Assembly: GCA_017311185.1 (NCBI GenBank)
Contig: JAESUZ010003487.1
Span: 530,001-594,000, forward strand
DNA length: 64,000 nt
Source: Proteles cristata cristata
Lineage: Eukaryota > Chordata > Mammalia > Carnivora > Hyaenidae
Direction of reading: 5' to 3'
Translations under genes and position numbers: made by a program
The notes under the pieces: generated by a model
What the model saw: the letters and a program-made list of their open reading frames with translations, nothing else
The model's database searches: none
Told to the model about the DNA's origin: nothing
In this document: positions 1 to 10,312 of the stretch, in pieces
Layout: each line of letters opens with the position of its first letter
Numbering within the stretch: position 1 is the first letter of the stretch

Positions 1-17
1 ACACAGTCTAAACTCTT

Positions 18-176
18 GCCATGCAAAGTGTGGCCTAAGGACTGACAGAGGATGTGTTGCCGGGGAAGTGGGTAGAAATGTGGAAGCTTAGATCCCACTC
101 CAGACCCAGATAATCACAACCTGCACCTTACCCAGGTCCCCAGCTGATTCATGAGCACATTACCATTTAGGAAGCC
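18..176 (-). mobile_element. MER5-like hAT MITE relic
   Basis: Order of matching segments: CATGCAAAGTGTGGCC near the left end, then AGAAATGTGGAAGCTTAGATC, CCCACTCCAGACCCA, CCCCAGCTGATTCATGAGCACATTA and a final GGAAGCCCTAG. This is the reverse orientation of the MER5A-type nonautonomous hAT-Charlie element as I remember it. Diverged, with no readable 8-bp target duplication. Family name is from memory. Confidence 0.6.
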
Positions 177-531
177 CTAGTGAATATTCTCTCTTGAGCT
201 CTCTCGGTACTGCGATCACAGTCACTGAACAGAAAGATAAGTACACGATGACTATTTTCCCTTCCATCTTGCTGCGAATCCCTTGCAGTTAGCTAGCTAT
301 CCAGCATGTCCTAGATGAAATTATAGTCTCACGCCCTGAGACAACTTTCAGAATGCTTCAAGTTTTCACACATTTGGATGAGTCTAAGAACTCTTCCAAA
401 CTTGGACATCAATCAGATTTAGATAAGTGAGAGAATGCAGTCACCAGGGCCAAGTGCTAATCTCGCAGTCTGTAAGGGGAACAAAGAGATGCAGAATGTG
501 TAGGTTAGAAGGATGGAACCCATAGAAGGTG
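176..531. other. Unassigned non-repeat DNA
   Basis: No repeat, long ORF, or RNA-like fold recognised. Ordinary mixed composition between a MITE relic and an LTR. Confidence 0.4.
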
Positions 532-947
532 TGCTAGCAGAATGGCTCCCCAAAGATACTTATGCTCTAATTCCTGCAGCCTAAATATGTTAAGTTCCAT
601 GGCAAACAGACTTTGCAGATGTAATTAAGGTTACAGATCTTAAAATATGGAGATCATCCTGGATTGTCCAGAGGGACCAGTCTAATCAGATGAGCCCTTA
701 CAAGCAGAGAATGTTCTTCATCTGTGGGTGGGCAAGATGAGGCAGGAGAAGTCAGAGAGATCTGAAGCTTGAGAAGGATTTGAGGTGCCATCGGTAGCTT
801 GACGATAGGCACTCAGACAAGGAATGCAGGAACAGAGAAATCAGCCAAACCTACTGGACATCAGACCCACAGATCTCTGAGATAACAAATTCATGGGTCT
901 AAAGCTACTAGGAGTAATTGTGTGGGCAGGAAGAAAAAACTAATACA
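532..947 (+). mobile_element. MLT1-type (ERVL-MaLR) solo LTR, old
   Basis: The blocks GGCTCCCCAAAGATACTTA, TATGTTAAGTTCCATGGCAA, GACTTTGCAGATGTAATTAA, GGAGATCATCCTGGATTGTCC, AAGGAATGCAGGAACAG and a terminal AACTAATACA follow the order of MLT1-family LTRs. It starts TG near 532 and ends CA near 947. No internal retroviral sequence lies beside it, so it is a solitary LTR relic. Subfamily not fixed. Confidence 0.6.
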
Positions 948-1378
948 AAAAGGATTAAACACAAATCCACTGAATTTAGCTGAACTGAATTATTCCAAGG
1001 TAACAGTTACACATGGAGGTTATGTTTATCAAAATTCTGCCATGTTGGCAAGGGGGGGTGGGGGGGCGGAGACTGGAGGTGAAAATGAACTCGCTTTTTT
1101 GATCTCCAAGAGTTAATCTTTTCAATGGAATATATTAAGCATGCCCATTCACAGTGTTGATTCAGTTTCTTAATTACACGCTTACCAATTAACTGCATAA
1201 TTCTTTTCATAGTAACAGATTAGGCCGAATCATAATGATGGGATCACTGATGAATGAAAACATCCTCTCACAGCGTGAAGACTGGCGCCATCAGAACTTA
1301 TTTGCCAGGGTGGCCAGGCTGTGTTCTGCAGCAATTAGCTGTGAGTGAGGTGTAGTTCACAGAAGTAGCATCCTAAAA
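948..1378. other. Unassigned DNA with a G-run
   Basis: Not recognised as a repeat. It contains the G7-T-G7 run at 1052-1066 (see findings). The small open frames here on both strands lack homology and cross low-complexity sequence. Confidence 0.4.
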
Positions 1379-1682
1379 GCAGGGTTAGCAAACTCTTCCT
1401 GTAAATGGCCAGAGAGTACATATTTTAAGTTTTGTGGACCAAGTGGTCTCTTTTGCAACTCCTCAGCTCTGCTGGGATAGTGTGAAAGAGGCCATAAACA
1501 CTTTGCCAATGAAAGAGGCTGTGATCCATTAAAGCTTTCTTGGCACCAAAATTTGAATTTCTTTTGTCATGAAATAGGATTCTTCTTTTGATTCTTTTTT
1601 CAGCGCTTCAGAAATGTGAAAACTATTCTAGGCTTGGAGACCATACAGTAGCAGGCAGTAGGTTGGAGTCAGCTGACCTCTG
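1379..1682 (+). mobile_element. hAT-type MITE (MER58/Arthur-like), near full length
   Basis: Left end CAGGGTTAGCAAACTCTTCC, followed by TGTAAATGGCCAGAGAGTA; right end GTTGGAGTCAGCTGACCTCTG, an approximate inverted copy of the left end. Flanked by an exact 8-bp target duplication TCCTAAAA at 1371-1378 and 1683-1690, the size made by hAT transposases. No transposase coding. Related copies lie at 35679-35876 and 53094-53298. The family name is tentative; the hAT class is well supported by the duplication. Confidence 0.8.
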
Positions 1683-1924
1683 TCCTAAAATTAAGGCTGT
1701 ACTTGGACAAAGGAGGTAATAGCACAAGGCTGGAGACCAGGATCGATCGACAACTCCTTCAGGACAGTCTGAATAATATGGAAGTCAACTCAATAGGAAC
1801 ATCTTTTTTTTCTTTTTTTTTTTTTTGAAAGAATGAAATATTTGTTAGAACTCTGGCTTGACAAAGAACATTTGCTCATGTACTGATATTAATGTCTGAC
1901 AATTTAACAATTTAGTTACAGTAT

Positions 1925-2402
1925 TGTTATGGGTTGAATTATGCCGCCCCCCACCCCCTAAAAAAAAAAGATATGTAAAAGTCCTAACCCCTAGTAACTC
2001 AGAATATGACCTTATTTGGAATTAGGGTCTTTAGAGATGTAATTAAGATGAGGTCATTTGGGTGGCCCCTAGTTCAGGATGACTAATGCCCTTATGAAAA
2101 AGAGAAATTTGGACACAGACCCGCACACAGGAAGAATGCCACATGAAGATGAGGGAAGAAATTGGGGTGGTTCAGTACAAGGCAAAGAACACTACAAGGC
2201 AAAGAAGAACACCAGGATGGCCAGAAAATCACCAGAATCACGTGGAACAGATTCCTACCCTCACACCCTCAGGAGGAACCAACACTGCTGACATCTTGAT
2301 TTAGGGCTTCCAGCTTCCAGAACTATGAGACAATAAATTTCTGTTATTTAAGCCGTCCAGTTTGTAATATTTTGTTAAGGAGAGCCCTAGCAAACTAGTA
2401 CA
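1925..2402 (+). mobile_element. MLT1-type (ERVL-MaLR) solo LTR
   Basis: Begins TGTTATGGGTTGAATTATG and ends GCAAACTAGTACA, the usual TG...CA limits. In between are GTCCTAACCCCTAGTAACTC, GACCTTATTTGGAATTAGGG, TGTAATTAAGATGAGGTCAT, TGCCCTTATGAAAAAGAG and, near 2325-2355, an AATAAATTTCTGTTATTTAAGCC polyadenylation region. The 70-codon frame at 2079-2291 lies wholly inside and is not a gene. Internal virus sequence is absent. Subfamily uncertain. Confidence 0.7.
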
Positions 2403-3237
2403 AATGCCTTTTTATTCCTGTCAGAATTATGATATAAAGGGGTATCTCTATGTATCTCCTTTCCCCTCATTTACCAAAATAACTCCATAGTGGTTGAAAG
2501 GGGAATGCCAACGACTCAGGTAGTATGGGAGATTGGCCACTAGTCAGCGCCATTGAAAAGAATATATCTAAAGTGTGGCCCTTTTATTTGTCAAGTTAAA
2601 AATAACCTCAACATTAGTGAGGTCGAGTCAGTAACCGGAAGTTCATACATGCTACCTATAGATGCCTTGATAATAGAGAGTAGCAGCTGTATCAACATGC
2701 ACTAGATGTCGAGATGAAGTATCAGTTGTACCAAATGTGTCAGATTGAAGACCTCTGGATTTGGAGTAGAATGAAAAGAAAAAGAAAAAAAATGTTATCT
2801 GGTTTATTAACTTCCTATGCTGTTATATCTCTCCATCTATGTTAATAATTATGTGCATTGCATTAAATACTGTGCACAATAATTTACTTGAAGGTTAAGT
2901 TCTTATAGCCATTATAACTAATAGCGTGGGGGCAAATGTTAGATAGCCAGCTCTTGGGGGAAGAGGTCTAGTTTTTCTTGTTTGCCAACTTCTCTGGTGT
3001 CACCATCTCTCCCACAGCTGATTTCAAGCTACAAGTACTATTTCATTGAACACTTAGTCGGGACATTTCTCACCAGTTGGTGTGAGCCAGGTCCAGAATA
3101 CAACTGGTTATAACAATATTAACTTATATGATCGCACACTTGACAGACACTCATGCTTCAAATGGGTTAGCTTGCTGTAAGGCATAGGGCAAAATAGCAC
3201 CTCGGTATTGAAGTGATTCCAGAATTTCTGGATATTG
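2403..3237. other. Unassigned AT-rich DNA
   Basis: About 830 bases without a repeat or ORF that I can name; one short A-rich patch at 2773-2791. Confidence 0.4.
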
Positions 3238-3310
3238 TTGACTCTAACTAACTGCATGATGTTAAGAAAGGGAATTCAACTCTGTAGGCCTCAGTTTCCT
3301 CATCTGTGTA
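3238..3310 (+). repeat. MIR fragment
   Basis: Core GTAGGCCTCAGTTTCCTCATCTGT preceded by a diverged TGCATGATGTTAAGAAAGGG matches the 3' half of the MIR core (the part reading CTGGGCCTCAGTTTCCTCATCTGT). Both ends truncated. Confidence 0.6.
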
Positions 3311-3534
3311 TTCATTCAACTAATGTTCCCACTCTCTAAACTGCGGTAAAACTCATGGTTTCTTGCTCATGGTCCGCTTCCGTGGCAGGCATAATACCTG
3401 GCTTAGGAGGCTCTGAGAGGGGCCATCTGCTATTCTTGCATATCCAGAGCCCACTCCCCTTCTGGTGACAACACTGTCATTTTCTCTGAGGAACTTATCT
3501 TCTCCTTTCAGTTCATGTGATTCAAGAGAAATTT

Positions 3535-3910
3535 ATTCCTTTCCTGGCTCCAAACTGAACGCCAATCAGAGTGTCACATTACCCTTGCCACACTACCTCG
3601 TATTCCTAACCTAGGGGTCAGCACGTGATTCACACCAGACCAACTCAATCCAGTGTCACGTTATTATTACTATCATTACTATTGCTTGGGGACTCTGGGA
3701 AAGAGAAATTTGTATTCTGTTGGGATCGCTAAAAGGATATTATTGAAGCTTGGAGTTTCTGGAAGCTATAGAACTCCAGTGAAGAGAGAGCTTGCCCAAG
3801 ACTGATGAACACAGAACTGAGATTAACTCCTGGTGACATCAGTTCCCCTAAATTAGGAGTTATTAACCACCATGATCCTCCTATCAGTGGGACTCTTCCC
3901 ATTGCTAACA
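3535..3910 (+). mobile_element. Old LTR relic, MaLR-like
   Basis: Segments in order: GCCAATCAGAGTGTCACATT, CACGTGATTCACACCAGACC, GACTCTGGGAAAGAGAAATT, TGGGATCGCTAAAAGGATAT, GAGAGCTTGCCCAAGACTG, CCTGGTGACATCAGTTCCCC. This order is familiar from MLT1-like mammalian LTRs that carry CCAATCAGAG and TGATGACATCA blocks. Heavily diverged, ends not defined. Confidence 0.45.
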
Positions 3911-5260
3911 CCTGAACCTTCTCTGTAGTGTTTGCGTATGAGTTGCAACTTATTTTTCAGAAGTCCCGGACTTCTACCCAGATTTACCACATCTGACTTT
4001 GCTTTATGTCAGCGCTATTGTGGCACAGTGTTTCAAATGTCCTTATGTTCTGGTCCTTGGTGTCACTGTCTTCCACTCTCTTCCTGACAATGGTTTTGAC
4101 TCTCCTTAGTTACATTTCCTTCTGGACTTGACATAGCTCAAAAAGCACATTCAACAGCGCATGTGTGCAGGGAACAGGGCTGGGCCTAGTCCCAAATGGT
4201 GACCCTATGAGAACTCCACCAACTCCCAATATTAGCTGTTTCCAAGGATCAGAGGGTGAATGCAAAGGTGAGAACTTCCCTACCTTGAAAGCTGCCTCTT
4301 AAGGCACTGCAGAGACACACATTTATTAGCATGAGTTCTCTTGAGATACCAATCTGAAGAATCAATCCTCAAGAAACTGTCCTAAAAAGTGTGATTTTAA
4401 TGCCTGGTTAACACTTTCTTCCTGGGAGAAACCTGCTAACCTGCTAAACCACTGTGAAAAGAAGTGCTTCAGATAATGCCGGCCACTGCTTCGGTGCACA
4501 GCACACACTCGCCCTAATGGGGACACGGTCCACACAGTGAGAGACAGCACAGTTAGTTCTGTTATAGCATTACACGCGGCTTCTAAAGATCACCATGCTA
4601 TGCAAGATCGCACAATAAAAACCACAGGGCTCATGAGAAAAATGGAAGCTTAGTAACCGCAGCAGTGAAACGTTAGGGGAAAAGGCACCCAATAAACACG
4701 GTGGCAAAACTTTACCCATGTTAAATGGTTCAGAAATACATAAATACTGCAATAAATGTAACACTTTATCTTGAAACGACCTGGAGTTTGCTTGTGGAAG
4801 AGGGATCTGGAAGGCTGCAGCTTGTGAGTTACCGTGAAGGGGTGGGCGGAAGGTGATCCGCACGCAGGAAGGAAGCAGGAACCCCAGATGTGGGTGTGTG
4901 TGACTCCCAACACACACGGGGAGCTGAGTGGCTGTAACACAGGCGGATGTCAGAGTGTGTGCAGCGCATGGAGTGTGCGTTCCTGTCTAGCCCCTTCCAG
5001 CAGGGTGTGGTTTTATATATTCATTAGTGTTTATCATGGACCAAATCATGCATAAGGAAACAAGAAATTCTGTCATGCTCGAACTGTCCCGTTACATATC
5101 ATATGTGTTTTCTAAATAAGTATACAGCAGAACTGACCGAACCTTGCTTTTTGACTGTATACTTTCTACTGAATCTAGGTTAGAAACAATGTTGTCTCTG
5201 ATATATAATATAACTAGGTGTACAGAAAAATCCAAATTTAAAACCTCCATAAAGAGTTTC
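3911..5260. other. Unassigned DNA
   Basis: No recognised repeat for about 1.35 kb. The largest frame (4570-4917, minus, 115 codons) overlaps others on both strands, has no domain or compositional coding signal I recognise, and I do not call it a gene. A TG-rich patch at 4887-4975 is simple-sequence-like. Confidence 0.4.
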
Positions 5261-5430
5261 TTTAATGTCTTTAACTACTTTTGAGACTGGGAGAGGGGCA
5301 GAGAGAGGGAGACACAGAATTCAAAACAGGCTCTAGGCTCTGAGCTGTCAGCACAGAGCCCGACACGAGGCTTGAACTCAGACCTCAAGATCACGACCTG
5401 AGCCGAAGTCAGCTGCTTAACCGATCCCAG
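5261..5430 (-). mobile_element. Felid CAN SINE, 5'-truncated
   Basis: Minus-strand copy: T-rich tail at the left (about 5261-5280), GA-rich body, GGCTCTAGGCTCTGAGCTGT, and the tRNA-derived part with GATCACGACCTGAGCCGAAG. It stops at TTAACCGATCCCAG, so the outermost GAGCCACCCAGGCGCCCC head is missing. The many differences from consensus suggest an older copy. It forms an inverted pair with the next SINE. Confidence 0.9.
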
Positions 5431-5619
5431 AAAGTACTTTTAGTATCTGTTATACATTAGGCTAAATCCCTCCTGTTCTTGATCTTCACTCTTTAGTGAC
5501 CTCTAGACTTAGCACCTGGCATCCTCGTATTTTTGTGTCGTTTCCTGCATAAAAATCTGCTTTCATGAAAGAGTGTGATAAACTTATATGTGACGGATAA
5601 AGCGGAAGGAAAAGGAACA

Positions 5620-5797
5620 GGGGCGCCTGGGTGGCCCAGTCAGTTAAGCATCCAACTCTTGATTTCGGCTCAGGTCATGATCTCACAGTTTGTGAGATCA
5701 AGCCTCACTTTGGGCTCTGAGCTGACAGTCTAGAACCTGCTTGGGATTCTCTCTCTCCCTCTCTCTGCCCATTTCCTGCTCACATGCACAAGTGCTT

Positions 5798-5839
<42 letters not shown>

Positions 5840-5866
5840 AAAATAAATAAATACACTTAAAAAAAG
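5620..5866 (+). mobile_element. Felid CAN SINE, full length
   Basis: Starts GGGGCGCCTGGGTGGCCCAG and runs through the tRNA-like A and B box region (GGTCATGATCTCACAG; the B box is degraded to GTGAGATCAAGCC), a GGGCTCTGAGCTGACAG linker, an expanded (CT)n at 5799-5839 and an AAATAAATAAATA tail. Flanks AAAAGGAACAG on the left and AAAAGGACAAG on the right look like a diverged target duplication. Confidence 0.95.
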
Positions 5867-5888
5867 GACAAGAAAATTTTTTTCTTGT

Positions 5889-5954
5889 CAAAACTTCAAA
5901 GGACAGGAAAGGAATTTAGTGACCAAAACTTCAAAGGACAGGAAAGGAATTTAG
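5889..5954. repeat. 35-bp tandem duplication, two copies
   Basis: The 31-base segment at 5889-5919 (CAAAACTTCAAAGGACAGG...) recurs without mismatch at 5924-5954, a 35-base period. It lies just after the tail of the SINE at 5620-5866. Confidence 0.95.
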
Positions 5955-6237
5955 CACGTATTTTCAGATGTCAGGCATTTTCAAATAGACAGGAGAACTA
6001 CTACCTGAGGGAAAGCCGTCTCTAAAAACTTCATAAATAGCCTGCAAAGCTCATCACCTCAGAACAACAGCCCTCAGGGCCCCATTTATCCTGGTTGTTT
6101 AAGAAGCGCCTCTGGCCTCAGAACACACACGTCTGCGTTTTGCTTCCTCCCTATACTAGTTGTTTAAGAGAGCTGTTCAAGGCGCGTCTCACACTCCTCA
6201 AATATTTTCCACAGGGTTGTTATGAGGAACACATGGA

Positions 6238-6300
6238 AGAACGCGGTTTCCAGCACCGCGGGTGTCACATCCGCAGGGGGCGGCTTGAGGGGCGGCTGAG
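6238..6300 (+). promoter_or_regulatory. CpG-rich patch with two GC boxes and a CTCF-like core
   Basis: A local cluster of CpGs (AACGCGG, CACCGCGGG, ATCCGCAG, GGCGG) in otherwise CpG-poor sequence, continuing weakly to about 6350. GC boxes read GGGGGCGG at 6276-6283 and GGGGCGG at 6289-6295. TCCGCAGGGGGCGGC at 6270-6284 resembles the CTCF AGGGGGCG core but is imperfect upstream of it. No transcript start or exon is evident, so a regulatory role is inference only. Confidence 0.25.
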
Positions 6301-6305
6301 GACAC

Positions 6306-6510
6306 CGGCTCCGCAGTCAGAACGTGTGGGTTAAAAGTCCCGACCCCGCCATCCCTCCCTGTTGGAGCCCAAGTATGTGTCTTACGCTTCCAAGGTCCTG
6401 CTGCTTCATCCTTACAATGGAGATAATGATCCTTTTAGGAAAATATCAGAGCGCTCAGCACACTGTCTACACAGACCTAGTGCTCAATATGTGTTGTTAA
6501 TAACAATAAC
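6306..6510 (+). repeat. MIR, nearly complete
   Basis: Contains the tRNA-like GTGTGGGTTAAAAGTCCCGACC, a diverged core (CTGCTTCATCCTTACAATGG AGATAATGAT) and the 3' end CAGCACACTGTCTACACAGACCTAGTGCTCAATATGTGTTG. Adjacent to the CpG patch. Confidence 0.65.
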
Positions 6511-7193
6511 AGGAATTCAATACGTGCTAGCTCTACGGGCACGCTCTGTGTACAATACAGATGGTAGTTACTTAACCGTATGCAACACATTGTACACATA
6601 AGTAGCCAAAGGTGCTCTGAATGTGATGGATTGTTTATCAATTTCAAGAGACACTTAACGTTTATTCCATAAAATGGGGTGTTAGCTTTGTGGTTTGTTG
6701 AACAAGCACAGCTTCCTGGTCCCTGCCCCCCCCTCCCCCACAAGAGACTAGTAGCACAAAATTTGTGGACAGATGACCTAGGGGGACTGTGACCCCGTGT
6801 GCACTGGCCTCCCGGGGCTGCGCGCAAAGCCAGGCGGGACGCCAGCCAAGCCCCGCCCTCCTTAGCTGTCTGGTCCAGGCACCAGAACTAATGCGTGTGC
6901 CACACTAATAAATGTGACTTCAATCTTCCGAATAGATTCTAGGTTTTCTTTTAGGGGGTAGTCTTCCTAGAGAAAGAGAGTCGCTAGGCTGATTTTGAAA
7001 TTGCTTTTTGATCCTGGTGACATTTGGCAGTTTAAGCTTTTAAGTATCTTGTTTTTGAAAGATTACATGCACTGTGTGACCGCGTTCCCAGGACACTGCA
7101 AAGTTCTGATTCTGAAGCTGAAGTCCCCACAGAACTCTCTGTCTCTGCAGCTGACAATGCCGTCCCCGTGTTCTTTCCTTGACCAGTGTCACC
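6511..7193. other. Unassigned DNA with a second GC-rich spot
   Basis: No repeat recognised. A short GC-rich stretch at 6794-6860 has several CpGs (CCCGGGGCTGCGCGC, GGCGGGACGCC) and a reverse GC box CCCCGCCC at 6851-6858. A poly-C/purine-poor spot is at 6724-6738. Confidence 0.4.
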
Positions 7194-7411
7194 TGGGGGG
7201 CGCTGGGAGGGGTGGGCTCAGTCAGCTAAGTGGCAAGACTCTTGATTTCAGCTCAGGTCATGATTTCACGGTTTGTGAGTTCGAGCCCCGTGTCAGGCTC
7301 TATGCTGACAGCTCAGAGCCTTGGGATTCTCCCTCTCTCTCTCTCTCTGTACCTTCCCCATTCACTCTTTTTCTCTCTCTCAAAATAAATAAAATAACAC
7401 TAAAAAAAATA
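7194..7411 (+). mobile_element. Felid CAN SINE
   Basis: Head GGGGGGCGCTGGGAGGGGTG carries a small insertion relative to GCCTGGGTGGC. Then GCTCAGTCAGCTAAGTGGC, GGTCATGATTTCACGG, a good B box GAGTTCGAGCCCCG, a CT body and AAATAAATAAAAT tail. TGTCACCT on the left and TATCACCT after the tail look like the target duplication. Confidence 0.93.
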
Positions 7412-7725
7412 GTTATCACCTGGTAATTCAATACTAGCATTTATTCAGAACAACTATTTTTCTCCTTTGGACCGAAAGCAAAATCCTCAAATGCGAAAAC
7501 CTACCACATTGCCAATAAAGATTTTTTTGAGTAAATTTAGATTTTCTTTCTCATTTAGCTAAAGCTAGTGAGCTTTGTACTTAGAAATGATAATGCAGAT
7601 TAACTGAAGCCTCTGGCACGTATATGTCCTAGATTTATTCGAACACATGCTCCTCCCGGAAGGTGCTTTGTTTTGTACTCCATTTCCAACATCTAAATCC
7701 CCATCTAGAACACTACAGGTGTTTG
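7412..7725. other. Unassigned DNA
   Basis: Nothing recognised. Confidence 0.35.
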
Positions 7726-8282
7726 TGTTCGTTTCCTATCTCTACATAACAAATCACCACATATTTAGGGACTTAAAACAACAAACTCTTAGCGTCTCCC
7801 AGTTTCTGTGGGTCAGAAGTCCAGACATGGCTTGTCGGGTCCTCTGCTGAGACTGCACGAGGGCACAACAGAGGTGTCTGCCAGCGCTCAGGTCTTGCCT
7901 AAGGCTTGACTGGAAACGTATCTGATTTTGTGGGCAGAATTCAGTTCCTTCTGCCTGCAATACTGCAAGTTTTGGTTTCTTAAGCAGCTGCTGGCCAGAG
8001 GCCCCCTTAGTCCTAGGAGGTGGCCTTCACCCCCCTCTCTCATTGGCTCCCAACACAAACAGCCCACTTCTTCAGAGCCACCACGGAGCGGGGAAGAGAC
8101 CAGCAAGGTGCGTGCTGTGGTGTTACGGAACACAGTCACATTCCTGTCGTCGTGCAGGTCCTCTGTGCCACTCTCTTGGTTGGAAGCAAGTCATAGGTCC
8201 TGCCCAGAGTCAAGGGGCAATGCAGGGCACACAGGCATGAATATCAAGAGGTGGGAGTCAGGGGTCACCCAGGGAGTTCATC
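7726..8282 (-). mobile_element. Old MaLR/ERVL-like LTR relic
   Basis: Left end TGTTCGTTTCCTATCTC, then CATAACAAATCACCACATAT and GACTTAAAACAACAAACTC, CAGTTTCTGTGGGTCAGAAG, GGGTCCTCTGCTGAGACTGC, GGCAGAATTCAGTTCCTT, and TTGGAAGCAAGTCATAGGTCCTGCCC. Read on the minus strand this ends in the CCCACAGAAACTG...TTAAG...GGTGATTTGTTATG block typical of mammalian LTRs of the MLT class. The frames at 7888-8329 fall inside it. The right limit is approximate and the subfamily unknown. Confidence 0.55.
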
Positions 8283-9128
8283 GATGTGCTGACCCAATAA
8301 ATGAAAGCAATGGCACAGTACCTAGTTAGCATTTAGTGTGATCATGTAGGGCAGGTTTAAATTGTGAGTCCTTTACTCCATAAACAGTAGACTCTCAATT
8401 CCTTATTTAATTAAAAAAAAATACCTCTGAGGGGGAATAATGATGTTTTAAAAGCCATCTCAGGCTTATAAAATGTATAGGAGATTGTAAATGTACCACA
8501 GAACCATAACGGTATCATATTTCTTGTTGTTAAAGAGTGTTTCCACCAGCACAAAAGGACAATGTGCCATGGCAGAGTGACACTTCAGTCAAGGAAAAGG
8601 TACCGAATGTGTGCTTCCTCTTTTAGGCTGGTCTCCCAGATTTTCTGAGCATACAGATAACTGGAGAAATTTCCTTCAAAATCATCTAGTTCCACACGCT
8701 TTGACTGACAGACCAGTACAGAAAGTGAAGCATGCATCGGACAGAATAAAGACGTTTAAGAAGTCAGCATGTGTGTGTAGAAGAGTTCATGTTTAAATCG
8801 TTTACTAATATGAACATCACATAAACTAGATTATTTAAATATTAGGATGGAGGGAACAAAAAAGAAGGAGGAGGCATGGTCTGCAGTTCTGTGTCTCCTA
8901 GAGATTTATAGGATTAGCTGTGGACCAGACTAACTACTCTGTCTAATGAACATAGGCTTATGTATTGATGAAGACTTAGCCCCGAAACATTTAGCTGCCT
9001 GTCTGTGAGAAGGAACGGCTGATCATGAGGACACTCGGGGAGCAGTGGCTAGAGAGGCCACTCTATGAAGCGGAAGCCTGTCTCGGGGGCCAGCCTGAGT
9101 GTGGCCCTTCAGAGCTGAGGGTCTGGAC
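8283..9128. other. Unassigned DNA
   Basis: No repeat or coding signal recognised. Confidence 0.35.
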
Positions 9129-9262
9129 ACCTGAGCTCCTCATGAATTCTCCTCATCTATCAAATAGGTAGAGGAAAAGACCTACCTCCAATGGATGTTG
9201 TAAGAATTAGTTATTCCAGGTAATGCATTTACAATACAGCCAGGAAGAGAAGTGTCAGCTGT
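9129..9262 (+). repeat. MIR fragment
   Basis: TCTCCTCATCTATCAAATAGG, ACCTACCTCCAATGGATGTTG and GTAAGAATTAGTTATTCCAGGTAATGCA follow the MIR core-to-3' order. End AGAAGTGTCAGCTG is diverged. Confidence 0.6.
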
Positions 9263-10202
9263 AGGATTTAATACCTTTTTTAGAAAAACAGATTTAAAAC
9301 TTATTCAACTCATCGCACTGTACCCAAATACCTTCTTTCACAGAAACATGAAAAACAGAAAAAAAGATGCTTGTAAATTCACTTTGATAACCTCAGAAGG
9401 ACCTGTATTAACACACTACTACTGAGAACCATTTTCCTCTTCTTTCCAAATCAACAAAGAAATGTAGGCTGCCTCTTCTGAAATGTTATAAATGGGTAAT
9501 CTTTGAAGTCTGGTCTAAGCTTCCTGTGTGCTAGAAGCCTCCCTCCTTCAGTTTATTCAAAAAGCCATGACTCATATTTCCCCTAACAACCTATCAACCT
9601 TCCTTTCATTTGTAAAACATTTTGGGTTCTTTGCTGTCCCTTGAAATGTGTCCAGAGGGCTGGGGTTCCAAAGCCCTCCACTAGAAAAAACCTGTAACTG
9701 CACACCAGAGTCTTCACTGCTGCCTTTTCTGTCTCCACCCTCCCTGTTTCAGTAAAAGACACCTCGGTCCTCTCCCCAGCCCTTCCCTCTGTGTGAGCTT
9801 CCTGAGGCCCTGAGGAGATGCTTCCCACCATCCCTGACCAGCCCTCCTCAAGGCTGAAGTTGAGTGTCTGCACTCCTGAGTCATGTCAACTTCCGAAGGT
9901 CAAAGGATGACAAATGCCACTAAATCGTGATGGGCATCTTTATGACTTAAGTTGGTAGAAGGAATTTATTTCTTTCCTCCAGCTTTGGGGATAACTATCT
10001 CAGCCGATCGATGCAGTCAGAGAAAGTTAACCTCAACACTGACTGACTCTGGCTGACTGGAACACAACTCTTTACAACAGAAAGACTGCTATGAGGTGGC
10101 ATCATGAAGAACAAGCCAGTCAATGAAGGCACACCAGAAATAACATTTACAAGCCTCCAGTTTCCTTTTTATATTATTCTGATTTTGTAAAATCAGAATG
10201 CT
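9263..10202. other. Unassigned DNA with a short palindrome
   Basis: No repeat named. Contains the near-perfect hairpin at 10176-10199 (see findings). The 96-codon minus frame at 9583-9873 has no recognisable domain. Confidence 0.35.
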
Positions 10203-10312
10203 GGGCCCACCTCCTTGTTTCATAGATGAAGAAATTCAGGCTCACGGAGATTAAGTGTCTCACACAAGCCCACACAGTGAGTTCAAGAACGAGTTGGAAT
10301 AGATCCCAGGTA
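10203..10312 (-). repeat. MIR fragment
   Basis: CATAGATGAAGAAATTCAGGCTCACGGAGATTAAGTG followed by CACACAAGCCCACACAGTGA and GAGTTGGAATAGATCCCAGG is the reverse complement of the MIR core. Confidence 0.7.

Noticed and set aside
1925..2402. Possible full endogenous retrovirus around the MLT1-type LTRs
   Set aside because: LTRs at 532, 1925 and 18950 have no internal gag, pol or env-like sequence between or beside them; they are solitary relics.
4570..4940. Two overlapping minus-strand frames of 96-115 codons
   Set aside because: Different frames of the same stretch, with a further frame on the plus strand. No domain, signal or codon bias that I recognise.
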